From NCBI GenBank assembly GCA_002310135.1, contig DBYK01000003.1, positions 248,001 through 312,000 on the forward strand: a stretch of 64,000 bases of DNA, given 5' to 3'. Below are positions 37,684-46,250 of the stretch, piece by piece. The notes under the pieces were generated by a model. That model had not been told where the DNA came from and did no database searches. It saw only the letters and a list, made by a program, of their open reading frames with translations. Position 1 is the first letter of the stretch. Every line of letters begins with the position of its first letter. This DNA comes from Caryophanales bacterium UBA1188. Lineage in GTDB: Bacteria; Bacillota_I; Bacilli_A; Izemoplasmatales; UBA1188. The translations under genes were made by a program, and so were the position numbers.

Positions 37684-38484
37684 TTACCTTTTGAATGCAC
37701 AAGTTTCAAGAAGAGTTACCTCATCTACAAGTCCTATTTCCTTTTTAATAGAATCAAAACCATTTGAATCGATATAATCAAGAAGAGTAGAATCTCCTTC
37801 TTTTGCGATTACGCCATTAATAATTACTATAACTCTATCAGGTTTAATATATTCAAATAATCTTCTATAATGTGATATGACCATAAGACCCATTCCATTT
37901 TTTTCTTTTAGTTCATTCACATTATCGGATACAATTTTTACTGCATCAACATCGAGTCCTGAATCTATTTCATCTAAAATAGCAATTTTAGGTTCAAGCA
38001 TCTTCATTTGAAGAATTTCATTCTTCTTCTTTTCGCCACCACTAAAAGATTCATTGACATATCTAGTCGCTAAATCTTTATCCATTTTTAAATCTTCTAT
38101 GGCTTTTTCAAGTTTAGTTGCGAATTTATAGTAAGAGACTATCTTGTTAGAATTTGTCTCTTTTTTGTCTAAAGCTTCTTTGATGAAGTCGCGATTAGTA
38201 ACGCCATTAATTTCATAAGGATTTTGCATGCATAAAAAGATACCTAATCTCGCTCTTTCATCAGTAGTCATCTTTAGTAAATCTTTTCCATCAAAGGTGA
38301 TTTCTCCTCTATCTACCTTATATGAAGGGTGCCCCATTATAACGTAGGCAAGAGTAGATTTACCACTACCATTAGGTCCTATGAAAGCCACTGTTTCATC
38401 AGTAGATAATTCAAGGTTTATGCCTTTTAAAATAGTTACTCCAGAAACACTAGCCCATAAATCTTTAATTATAAGTTTAGCCAT
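37684..38484 (-). CDS. sufC: SufC, ATPase of the SufBCD complex
   Basis: The 266-residue ABC-type ATPase has Walker A GPNGSGKST, Q-loop LCMQNPYEI, the SufC-type signature FSGGEKKKNEILQM, Walker B AILDEIDSGLD and the His-loop SHYRR. It drives cluster assembly on SufB/SufD. It is the first gene of sufCDSUB and has a promoter upstream. Confidence 0.96.
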   Translation of the reverse strand: MAKLIIKDLWASVSGVTILKGINLELSTDETVAFIGPNGSGKSTLAYVIMGHPSYKVDRGEITFDGKDLLKMTTDERARLGIFLCMQNPYEINGVTNRDFIKEALDKKETNSNKIVSYYKFATKLEKAIEDLKMDKDLATRYVNESFSGGEKKKNEILQMKMLEPKIAILDEIDSGLDVDAVKIVSDNVNELKEKNGMGLMVISHYRRLFEYIKPDRVIVIINGVIAKEGDSTLLDYIDSNGFDSIKKEIGLVDEVTLLETCAFKR

Positions 38485-38506
38485 ATATTAATACCTCACC
38501 TATTAA

Positions 38507-38535
38507 ATAATAAACCAAAATATAAATTTCTTCAA
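38507..38535 (-). promoter_or_regulatory. suf operon promoter
   Basis: The minus strand has TTGAAG, a 17-base spacer and TATTAT in the gap upstream of sufC. I see no clear operator for a regulator. Confidence 0.6.
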
Positions 38536-38556
38536 ATAATATAATAATTTGAATAA

Positions 38557-38581
38557 ATAAAAAGCCATTAGCGAGCTAATG
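38557..38581 (-). terminator. terminator of the liv operon
   Basis: A stem CATTAGC/GCTAATG with a two-base loop is followed by GGCTTTTTATT on the minus strand, right after the livF stop codon. Confidence 0.75.
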
Positions 38582-38586
38582 ACATT

Positions 38587-39297
38587 TTATCCACCAAGAT
38601 AAGCTTTTCTTACGCTATCGTTAGATTTCAGTTCTTTTCCTGTGCCACTTAGTATCACATTTCCAGTCTCAAGAACATAAGCTTTATCCGCAATAGATAG
38701 CGCTTTTTCTGCGTTTTGTTCGACAATAAAGATTGTGGTGCCATTCTCATGAATCTTTTTAATTATTCCAAATACTTCATCGACAAGAATTGGAGATAAT
38801 CCCATTGATGGTTCATCAAGAAGCATCATCTTAGGGTGGCTCATAAGCGCTCTTGAGATCGCGAGCATCTGTTGTTCACCACCAGATAAAGTACCTGCGA
38901 TTTGATTTTTTCTCTCTTCAAGCCTAGGAAAAAGTGAAAAAATTTCTTTGATATCTTCTTTTATTTTTTCTTGTGATTTAATAGTATATGCGCCCATCAT
39001 TAAGTTTTCATAAACAGTTAATTCTTGAAATATTCTTCTTCCTTCAGGAACTAGCGTTAATCCCATCTTAACTATTTCATGAGTTTTCAGTTTATCAATT
39101 CTTTTTGAGTTATAAGTGATAGAACCTTCCTTTACTTTAATTAGGCCCATAACAGCTTTCATTGTGGTGGATTTTCCTGCACCATTTGCGCCAATTAAAG
39201 CTACTATTTCTCCTTCATTAACTTCTAAAGAAACACCTTTTAAGGCTTTTATAACACCATAATAAACTTCTATATTATTTATTTCTAGGAGTGCCAT
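38587..39297 (-). CDS. livF: branched-chain amino-acid ABC transporter ATPase LivF
   Basis: The 236-residue ATPase has the LivF length and motifs: YYGVIKALKGVSLEV, Walker A GANGAGKST, LVPEGRRIFQELTVYENL, signature LSGGEQQML, Walker B LLDEPSMGLSP and VEQNAEKAL. It is the last gene of livJHMGF. Confidence 0.95.
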   Translation of the reverse strand: MALLEINNIEVYYGVIKALKGVSLEVNEGEIVALIGANGAGKSTTMKAVMGLIKVKEGSITYNSKRIDKLKTHEIVKMGLTLVPEGRRIFQELTVYENLMMGAYTIKSQEKIKEDIKEIFSLFPRLEERKNQIAGTLSGGEQQMLAISRALMSHPKMMLLDEPSMGLSPILVDEVFGIIKKIHENGTTIFIVEQNAEKALSIADKAYVLETGNVILSGTGKELKSNDSVRKAYLGG

Positions 39298-39300
39298 TTA

Positions 39301-40077
39301 CTAATCACTCTCCCTTCCTATATATGCCTCAATAACATCTTTATTATTTAAGACATCTTGAACTTTTCCTTGAGCTAAAACTTGGCCAAAATTTAATACA
39401 GTAATCCTATCACAGAGTCCAGATACAAATTTTAAATCATGATCTATTAGTAAAATTCCTATATTGAATTTCTCTTTGATCAGTTTTATTGTCTCCACTA
39501 ATTCCATAGTTTCATTTGGATTCATTCCAGCCGCAGGCTCATCGAGAAGTAATAATTTAGGGCTAGTTGCGAGGGCTCTTGCGATTTCTAGTTTTCTTTG
39601 CATTCCATATGGAAGATTACAAGCTAAATTGTTTCTTTCAGGGAGAAGCCCAAAGATATCTAATATTTCTTTAGCTTTTTCTCTCATCTCTTTTTCTACT
39701 TTGAAATGCCTTCTAAATCTAAACATAGATTCAAAGAATGTACATTTATATTCACTCTTATTAGTGAGCCCTACCATGACATTTCTTATAACTGTCATGT
39801 TGTTGAAAAGTCTTATGTTTTGGAAAGTCCTCGCTATTCCTTTGTTGCATATCTTTTCTTGTTTTAAGCCAGTTAATCTCTCACCATTTAAATAGAAATC
39901 ACCCCAGGTAGGTTGATATACACCAGTGATGATATTGAAAAGCGTAGTCTTTCCTGCCCCATTTGGACCAATTAGTCCATATATTTCATTTGGAAGAATA
40001 TCCATATTGACGTTTTCACAAGCTTTAAGTCCACCAAATGAAATACCTAGATTTTTAGTTGATAAAATATATTCCAT
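39301..40077 (-). CDS. livG: branched-chain amino-acid ABC transporter ATPase LivG
   Basis: The 258-residue ATPase has Walker A GPNGAGKTT, the Q-loop region ARTFQNIRLFNNMTV, the LivG-type signature LPYGMQRKLEIARAL, Walker B LLDEPAAGMNP and the His-loop DHDLKFV. It partners LivF. Its start is one base after the livM stop. Confidence 0.95.
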   Translation of the reverse strand: MEYILSTKNLGISFGGLKACENVNMDILPNEIYGLIGPNGAGKTTLFNIITGVYQPTWGDFYLNGERLTGLKQEKICNKGIARTFQNIRLFNNMTVIRNVMVGLTNKSEYKCTFFESMFRFRRHFKVEKEMREKAKEILDIFGLLPERNNLACNLPYGMQRKLEIARALATSPKLLLLDEPAAGMNPNETMELVETIKLIKEKFNIGILLIDHDLKFVSGLCDRITVLNFGQVLAQGKVQDVLNNKDVIEAYIGRESD

Positions 40078-40078
40078 A

Positions 40079-41215
40079 TCACTTATCCCCCTTATCTGGT
40101 TTTAGTGTTGATTCTTCAACTTTGATATCTAATGATAAGACTTCATTCATTTCTATCTTGGTTGGAACCCTATCCCATTTGGCTTCATCATCAATTTCTT
40201 TTGATGGATCAAACTTTTGTTTTCTAAGTCTCTTAATCAAATTCTTAAAGTTGTATTTATCTCTAAATCCTTTAAGAGAAGGAGCGTTATTATAGATAAC
40301 TATTAATATCAATACTAAAGCATAAAGAATATTTTGAAGAACCGCAAGATTACCAGTTAGAATTGATGCGAGTTCAACTTGTAAGAATGTGATTAATAGA
40401 GCACTTATAATAGAACCATTGATATTACCCATTCCGCCAAGCACTACCATTACTAATATTTCAATAGAATAGTTATAATCAAATTTAGTGCATTGAACTG
40501 TATAGTTAGAATAACTATAGAGTACTCCCGCAATTCCAGCGAAGAATGCGGAAAGCGCAAATACTAATAATTTATATTTAACGACATTTATTCCAGTCGC
40601 TCTTGCGGCTATTTCAGAATCTCTTATTGCGGTAATCGCTCTTCCATGTTTACTTCTTATCAAATTCTGTATCACAAATAACATGAATAAAACGAGCACA
40701 AATCCCACAATAAAGAGATATTTATTATCAAATCTTGGAGTATTTATTCCTGTAGGGCCACCAAACGAATCTTCACTACTATTTAAGAATAATGTTTTCA
40801 CAATTTCCCCAAAAGCCAAAGTTACAATAGCGAGATAATCTCCTTTTAATCTTAAGGCAGGAAGTCCAATAATAAGCCCACTAATTAAAGCGCTAACTCC
40901 ACCTATAACTAATGAAATAGTGAGAGTTAAAAGAGTACTACCAAGTATAGGTTCTAAAATAGATGCAGCTTTACCACCTAAATATGCGCCTATACACATA
41001 AATCCAGCGTGTCCTAAAGATAATTCTCCTAAGAAGCCTACCACAAGTCCTAAAGATACTGAAAGTAATATACTTATCGCAATCTTTTCAAGTAAGAATT
41101 TTTGAAGAAGATCTAGGGAATTTGTGACTGAAAGAAGAGAAAAAATAAGAGTGAATACACCAATCACAATATAATTTATGAAATGTTTCCATTTGATTTT
41201 CTTTGGAGTTTTCAT
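40079..41215 (-). CDS. livM: branched-chain amino-acid ABC transporter permease LivM
   Basis: The 378-residue permease has about nine to ten membrane spans and the family segments LSLGHAGFMCIGAYLGG and RLKGDYLAIVTLAFGEI. A hydrophilic cytosolic tail of roughly 65 residues (from about residue 315) follows the last helix and is longer than in typical LivM. It ends in TGA, followed at once by the livG start. Confidence 0.94.
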   Translation of the reverse strand: MKTPKKIKWKHFINYIVIGVFTLIFSLLSVTNSLDLLQKFLLEKIAISILLSVSLGLVVGFLGELSLGHAGFMCIGAYLGGKAASILEPILGSTLLTLTISLVIGGVSALISGLIIGLPALRLKGDYLAIVTLAFGEIVKTLFLNSSEDSFGGPTGINTPRFDNKYLFIVGFVLVLFMLFVIQNLIRSKHGRAITAIRDSEIAARATGINVVKYKLLVFALSAFFAGIAGVLYSYSNYTVQCTKFDYNYSIEILVMVVLGGMGNINGSIISALLITFLQVELASILTGNLAVLQNILYALVLILIVIYNNAPSLKGFRDKYNFKNLIKRLRKQKFDPSKEIDDEAKWDRVPTKIEMNEVLSLDIKVEESTLKPDKGDK

Positions 41216-41216
41216 A

Positions 41217-42092
41217 TTATACTTTCTCCTTTCTCTTCTTTCCTAATATTCCAGTAGGACGAACTAAAAGAAGAATGATTAATATTAAGAACTCAATCGC
41301 ATCTGTATAGGGGCTTAGTACTGGTATACTATTTGAGAAACATTCAATTATTCCAAGGAATATTCCACCTATCATAGCTCCAGGAATAGAGCCTATTCCA
41401 CCTATTACTGCGGCAGTGAAAGCCTTTATACCAGGTTTAGCTCCAAATGTTGGATTGATGTTTGGAGTAAGAAGGAAATAAAGAGTGCAGGCAACTGATG
41501 CAAGCATAGCACCAATTAAGAAAGTTATAGATATAATCTTATTTGAATCAATTCCCATAAGACCTGATGCGCCTCTATCTTCAGATACCGCAATCATCGC
41601 TCGACCTGTCTTACTGAATTTGATGAACAGGCTTAAAACTACCATTATCACTATAGTAACTGCTAATGTGATAATTTTATATAGTTGAATTGAAAGACCA
41701 AACAAATTAACACTTCCAAGATTAGCGATTACTACATATTTAGGCGCTGAACCAAAGATCATTTGCGCTACACTTTGAAGAAGATAACTAACACCTATTG
41801 CGGTAATTAAAACCGCAAGTGGAGAAGCACCCCTTAAAGGCATATATGCACTTTTTTCCATTAAAACTCCAAACATTCCAGCAAAGAATATTGAAATTAG
41901 TATTGAAAGAGGTATATTTCCAGTTATTCCCATAAAGACTATCAAAATATAACCAGAAACCATAATGATATCACCATGAGCAAAATTGAGCATCTTAGCA
42001 ATGCCATAAACCATTGTGTATCCAAGCGCTATCATAGCGTATATTCCACCAAGTGATAGTCCATTTATAAAAGTAACAATAAAATCTAACAT
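41217..42092 (-). CDS. livH: branched-chain amino-acid ABC transporter permease LivH
   Basis: The 291-residue permease is a standard LivH. The N-terminus reads GLSLGGIYAMIALGYTMVYG, followed by LNFAHGDIIMVSGY. The C-terminal core has TAAVIGGIGSIPGAMIGGI. It forms the channel with LivM. It is one base upstream of livM. Confidence 0.95.
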   Translation of the reverse strand: MLDFIVTFINGLSLGGIYAMIALGYTMVYGIAKMLNFAHGDIIMVSGYILIVFMGITGNIPLSILISIFFAGMFGVLMEKSAYMPLRGASPLAVLITAIGVSYLLQSVAQMIFGSAPKYVVIANLGSVNLFGLSIQLYKIITLAVTIVIMVVLSLFIKFSKTGRAMIAVSEDRGASGLMGIDSNKIISITFLIGAMLASVACTLYFLLTPNINPTFGAKPGIKAFTAAVIGGIGSIPGAMIGGIFLGIIECFSNSIPVLSPYTDAIEFLILIILLLVRPTGILGKKRKEKV

Positions 42093-42108
42093 ATATCCCT
42101 TTCGTAGA

Positions 42109-42137
42109 AATCTATGCCAAAAAATTTGGCATAGATT
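42109..42137 (-). other. intercistronic hairpin between livJ and livH
   Basis: A perfect 13-base stem AATCTATGCCAAA/TTTGGCATAGATT with a three-base loop lies in the livJ-livH gap. No T-run follows on the minus strand, so it probably protects the livJ mRNA end or only partly terminates, keeping the binding protein in excess. Confidence 0.7.
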
Positions 42138-42156
42138 CTATTTAAAACATTTAATT

Positions 42157-43326
42157 TTATGAATTCTTTTCTTTAACTATATATTTTACAGCTTCTTTAT
42201 TTACGAATCCACTTGAATCCCAAGAAATATTATTTCCTGTAACACCATTAAATGATAATGTCTTAAATTCTTCTTTTAAGATTTCACATAATTCACTTAC
42301 ACTAGTTTTAGGAGTAACATTCTTGCCAGCTTCTACTGCCTTTTTGAGTGCGTTATATATAGCGTATACGCAGTCATAAGCTGATGCACCAAATTGGTTT
42401 AGAGTATCTTTACCATTCTTAGCTGTATATTTATCTATGAACTCTTTAGCGAGGCCAGTTGTAGCGTTTGAATTGAAATGTGATAGATATGATATTTCTT
42501 GTGGGATTGTGTTAATATCAAATCCTTGGATTCCATCTATACCATCTAGTCCATCACAACCGAAATATACACAGTTTGGAGATATGATATCTTTAGCTTG
42601 AGTCATAAATGTAGATGCAGGAGTGTAGTAAATTGGAAGGAATACAAGTGTACAGTTTTTTAAAGACTGAACTTGAGATTCAAGACTTGATGGATTTTCT
42701 TCATTGAAAGATGCGACTACTACATTGCCGAATTTAGTAGTATCTATTGCATCTATAAAGTTTTGATAGATTCCTTGAGAATAATCATCACCAGCTCTAT
42801 AAAGCACACCAATAGTTAAGCTTCCAGCTTCATAATTTGAGTTGATATATTGAGCACTAAATGTTCCTTGTTTAGTATCCGCAAAACACATTTGATAACC
42901 ATTAGCGAATTCAGGTACAGAATCGTTTGTTGCGCTTGGAGTGATAAAGAATAGATTGTCATCTTTAGATAGATTCTTAAATTCTAAACATGGTTTAGTT
43001 GTAACACAACCAAGTGAGAAATTCATACCTTGTTTCATAAGTGATGCATAATTTGTGCTCACTTTTGATGGATCATGCATATCATCAGTCGCAACTAATT
43101 TAAATTTATATCCATTTAAGCCACCAAGAGCATTAATTTCTTCTACTGCCATTTCAGCTGACTTTTGAACTGCAAGTCCATAAACTGCAGCACCACCAGT
43201 TAAAGGTCCTGACATACCGATAACGAATTCATTGCCTTTATTCTTACACCCTGAAAGAACACTAGTTGTGAATAGAGCAACAACCATTAATAATACTAAA
43301 TTAATTTTTGTGAAAAACTTTTTCAT
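42157..43326 (-). CDS. livJ: branched-chain amino-acid substrate-binding lipoprotein LivJ/LivK
   Basis: The 389-residue protein has a lipobox (LSGC, Cys 27) and a Leu/Ile/Val-binding type I periplasmic fold: IGMSGPLTGGAAVYGLAVQKSAEMAVEEINA followed by DDMHDPSKVSTNYASL. Cys 27 anchors it outside the membrane to feed LivHM. It is the first gene of the liv operon. An AGGAG-type site precedes the ATG. Confidence 0.94.
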   Translation of the reverse strand: MKKFFTKINLVLLMVVALFTTSVLSGCKNKGNEFVIGMSGPLTGGAAVYGLAVQKSAEMAVEEINALGGLNGYKFKLVATDDMHDPSKVSTNYASLMKQGMNFSLGCVTTKPCLEFKNLSKDDNLFFITPSATNDSVPEFANGYQMCFADTKQGTFSAQYINSNYEAGSLTIGVLYRAGDDYSQGIYQNFIDAIDTTKFGNVVVASFNEENPSSLESQVQSLKNCTLVFLPIYYTPASTFMTQAKDIISPNCVYFGCDGLDGIDGIQGFDINTIPQEISYLSHFNSNATTGLAKEFIDKYTAKNGKDTLNQFGASAYDCVYAIYNALKKAVEAGKNVTPKTSVSELCEILKEEFKTLSFNGVTGNNISWDSSGFVNKEAVKYIVKEKNS

Positions 43327-43371
43327 TTCATTCTCCTCTCTTTTTTATATTTTTATAATCTATATACAATT

Positions 43372-43398
43372 AAAAAGGTCCCTCACTTTCAAGGGACC
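43372..43398 (-). terminator. terminator upstream of livJ
   Basis: A stem GGTCCCT/AGGGACC with an eight-base loop is followed by TTTTTAATT on the minus strand. It ends the transcript of the 60-residue gene; readthrough could act as attenuation for livJ. Confidence 0.75.
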
Positions 43399-43421
43399 AT
43401 TATTTAAAATAATAACTATCC

Positions 43422-43604
43422 TTATAAAAGTAGAGCAATATTGAATTGTCCTATAGATAAAATCATAATGACTAACACTATTAATAATAAAAAAGACACA
43501 ATAATTGTGCCTAGTAAACCTAAAGAATTAAAATGAGAAAATGAGCCGCAATTAGCGGTATAGTTATATTTAGATGGATTTAAAGAATTAAAAGAATAAC
43601 TCAT
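43422..43604 (-). CDS. small single-span membrane protein
   Basis: The 60-residue protein has a polar N-terminus rich in Asn, Ser and Tyr (residues 1-30) and a strongly hydrophobic stretch GLLGTIIVSFLLLIVLVIMIL (about 29-50), then a short tail. AGGAG lies upstream of the ATG. A terminator follows the stop codon. I recognise no family. The ribosome-binding site, hydropathy and terminator favour a real gene. Confidence 0.55.
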   Translation of the reverse strand: MSYSFNSLNPSKYNYTANCGSFSHFNSLGLLGTIIVSFLLLIVLVIMILSIGQFNIALLL

Positions 43605-43699
43605 TTTTTTATCTCCTCTTTCTATAAGGTTGTTATAGGTTTACTACTTTTTAATTAAAATATCAACATACTTTTATAAATTTATTTATGTAAACGATT

Positions 43700-44557
43700 T
43701 CATTTAATGAACTCATCTATTAATTCTATAGATTTTAAGTATGGATCGAACCTTTCTATATCTATCCAATTAACATTCATTTGATTGTTAAACCAAGTGT
43801 ATTGTCTTTTCGCAAAATTCCTTGAATGTTGTTTGATTAAGTTAATTGCATCACTTAATTCTATCTTTCCATCGAAATAATCATATAATTCTTTATAACC
43901 TATGGCTCTAGTTGCAAAAGATCTTATACCTTTATCATATAAGGATTTAACTTCTTCTATTAAACCATTCTCAACCATTTCATCAACTCTATTATTAATT
44001 CTTCTATATAATTCATCTCTTTCACATGTAAGACCTATTATTAAATAATCATAAAGAGGAATATCTTTATTAGTTGGTTTTGGGCCATTTGATAATACTA
44101 TAAGACGTCTTATAAGTCTAATTCTATTATTTACATTAGGTATATCGGTATCGCCAAGTTCTATTAGTTTATTATATATTTCTTCATTAGTTAGATTATC
44201 AAATTCATGAGAACCTTTATTTCCTTTAAAATCATAATCAAATAGACAAGCTTTAATATAATATCCTGTTCCACCAACTATTAAAGGAAGGGATTCAAGA
44301 TTATCTATTATTTTTCTTGCCTCAGTTTGAAAATCACTAACACTATATGATTGAGTAGGTTCTAATATATCTATTAAATGATGTTTAATACCTTCTTTTT
44401 CTTGATCAGTAATCTTTCCAGAACCGATATTTAAAAATCTGTATACTTGTACAGAGTCTCCACTAATGCATTCAGTTTTATAATGTTTAGCAAGCTTTAT
44501 AGATAAGCTTGTCTTGCCTATAGCTGTAGGCCCAACAATTACTACAACTTTTTTCAT
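43700..44557 (-). CDS. miaA: tRNA dimethylallyltransferase MiaA
   Basis: The 285-residue protein has Walker A VGPTAIGKTS, the SGDSVQVYRFLNIGSGKIT segment, GGTGYYIKA and, near the C-terminus, RATRAIGYKEL-type (SFATRAIGYKELYDYF) and RQYTWFN motifs. It adds the dimethylallyl group to A37 of tRNAs reading UNN codons, the substrate for MiaB encoded nearby. It ends in TGA. Confidence 0.96.
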   Translation of the reverse strand: MKKVVVIVGPTAIGKTSLSIKLAKHYKTECISGDSVQVYRFLNIGSGKITDQEKEGIKHHLIDILEPTQSYSVSDFQTEARKIIDNLESLPLIVGGTGYYIKACLFDYDFKGNKGSHEFDNLTNEEIYNKLIELGDTDIPNVNNRIRLIRRLIVLSNGPKPTNKDIPLYDYLIIGLTCERDELYRRINNRVDEMVENGLIEEVKSLYDKGIRSFATRAIGYKELYDYFDGKIELSDAINLIKQHSRNFAKRQYTWFNNQMNVNWIDIERFDPYLKSIELIDEFIK

Positions 44558-44568
44558 ATATCGATTTT

Positions 44569-44593
44569 AAAAAAGCTACTTTAGTAGCTTTTT
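44569..44593. terminator. terminator between the Rho-N-like gene and miaA
   Basis: AAAAGCTAC-TTTA-GTAGCTTTT flanked by A and T runs forms an intrinsic terminator just after the 442-residue gene. Confidence 0.8.
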
Positions 44594-44598
44594 AATTA

Positions 44599-45927
44599 TT
44601 ATAATACATTTAAGAATTTTAAAACAAAGTATGCGACAACCGCAACAACTGCGATAACTATAATTGATACAATCCATCTTGCGAGAGCATCTTTTCTTTG
44701 CTTCTTTTGATAATATTTCTTTATAATACTTCTTATTTCTTGATCAACTGAATCATCATAATAATCAACTGGATTCTTTTCTTCATCCTTATCTAGTTCT
44801 TGAAGTTCTTCTTTAGGAGTCTCAATAACTGGAGTATCTTCTATAGGTTCCTCATCTTTTTCTTCAATTGGTTCTTCTTCTTGAGTATTTTCTTCAACTG
44901 GAACTTCTTCTTCAACTAAAGGTTCCTCAATTTGTTCTTCTTGAGCTTCTTCATCTTTTATTTCTTCCTCAACTGGAACTTCTTCTTTTTCTTCTTCAGT
45001 TGGTTCTATAGCTTTTTCGAATTCAGTTTCTTTAAGAGGTGCATCTACAAATACTGAAGATGTTGGAAGGCTATCTTCACTTCTTTCTATCACAGATTCA
45101 TTTTCTTGAGTGTTGTTTTCTTCATCTTCAAGTAAGATGTCATAATTATATAAATCTTTTTCTACATCTTCATGGTATTTATGAAGTGTGTAGATGATGA
45201 ATTCAACCATGTCAGCTTTCTTTAAATCTGATGAAATCTTTAATCCTTTTTGTTTAGAATATTTACATAAATCGGTGATAGTCATATTCTCTATTAAAGA
45301 TTTTTCATCTTGAGATAGGATGAATCTTTCAGATATTAAATCAATTAATTGTTGTTTAGAGGCTCTTCTTGGAAGCTCAACATTATATTTAGCTGCGAGG
45401 CCTTTTAGCGATGGGATATTATATGTTTCAACTATAGCTTCTTTTAATATAGATAGAGGAATACCATCTAAATATCCTTTTGGTGTGTAATAAATCTGAT
45501 GGAAGGATGAAAGACAAGTGCTGAAGTCTTCTTCTTTAGCTAATTGTTTTTCTTCAAGATTTTCAAGTGTTTTTTCAAGAGCTATAGTGCTTTTGAATTT
45601 CTTTTGATTCTTTAAGAAAAATCTCATAAATAAATTCTTATATTCACTTGATAAAACTTTATAGTCATAATCTATAATCATTTTTTCGAGTAAATAAATG
45701 GAAAAGAAATTATATGAGTTTAGTTGATATTTAAATTCATCAGTATAAATTGATAATTTTTCTTCATCAAAAACATATTTCCTTAAAACATTAAGCAAAA
45801 TGAATTTATGGATGAAATCTGGGAAATAAATATGATTGTCCTTGAATGCTTGAACCAACTCTTCACTTTTAACATTTTGATATTTTGTAGCATTCTCTTT
45901 TAATTCAATAATCTTCTTATTACTCAT
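44599..45927 (-). CDS. acidic tail-anchored protein with two Rho-N/HeH-like motifs
   Basis: The 442-residue protein has a helical N-terminal region. Two helix-extension-helix stretches follow: SLKGLAAKYNVELPRRASKQQLIDLI (about 172-200) and LCKYSKQKGLKISSDLKKADMVEFI (about 222-246), both resembling Rho_N/SAP-type nucleic-acid-binding motifs. Then comes a very acidic linker of about 110 residues with VPVEEE/EEEPIEEKDEEP repeats. A basic segment (KKYYQKKQRKDALAR) and one C-terminal helix follow, which should anchor it with the rest in the cytosol. It sits between miaB and miaA in an RNA-metabolism cluster. The function is unknown; membrane-tethered nucleic-acid binding is an inference. Confidence 0.7.
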   Translation of the reverse strand: MSNKKIIELKENATKYQNVKSEELVQAFKDNHIYFPDFIHKFILLNVLRKYVFDEEKLSIYTDEFKYQLNSYNFFSIYLLEKMIIDYDYKVLSSEYKNLFMRFFLKNQKKFKSTIALEKTLENLEEKQLAKEEDFSTCLSSFHQIYYTPKGYLDGIPLSILKEAIVETYNIPSLKGLAAKYNVELPRRASKQQLIDLISERFILSQDEKSLIENMTITDLCKYSKQKGLKISSDLKKADMVEFIIYTLHKYHEDVEKDLYNYDILLEDEENNTQENESVIERSEDSLPTSSVFVDAPLKETEFEKAIEPTEEEKEEVPVEEEIKDEEAQEEQIEEPLVEEEVPVEENTQEEEPIEEKDEEPIEDTPVIETPKEELQELDKDEEKNPVDYYDDSVDQEIRSIIKKYYQKKQRKDALARWIVSIIVIAVVAVVAYFVLKFLNVL

Positions 45928-45979
45928 TACATTGCCCTCATAGATATTTATATTTTATACCATATTATTTTATTATTCA

Positions 45980-46020
45980 ATAAAAAAAAAGGAAAATTGC
46001 TAATTTTAGGCTTTTTTCCT
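45980..46020 (-). terminator. terminator after the 75-residue gene
   Basis: GGAAAA-GC and GC-TTTTCC-type arms form a stem followed by nine T on the minus strand, at the end of the rny-miaB transcript. Confidence 0.75.
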
Positions 46021-46022
46021 TT

Positions 46023-46250
46023 TTAATTAATTTCTAAATTTGATTTAAAAGTATTAGATATAAATATGATAACTTCATTTAAGTTTTCTATTCCTTCTTT
46101 TAAATCTTGAATTAGATATTCATCATTTGATTTTTTAAAATTTTCTATTGAATTATATTTAAGTAAGATATTATTTAAGATGATATCAAGATTAGTTTTT
46201 TCTTCTAGAGTACTTAACTTTAGAATGAGATTATTATTAATTTTGATCAT
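46023..46250 (-). CDS. small helical protein coupled to miaB
   Basis: The 75-residue protein is helical, rich in Asn, Ile and Leu, without a recognised family. It overlaps the 3' end of miaB by 14 bases, so translation is coupled. In Bacillus the gene after miaB is ymcA (ricA), a partner of RNase Y; this protein is half that length and I see no convincing similarity, so relation to RicA is only a positional guess. Confidence 0.6.
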   Translation of the reverse strand: MIKINNNLILKLSTLEEKTNLDIILNNILLKYNSIENFKKSNDEYLIQDLKEGIENLNEVIIFISNTFKSNLEIN

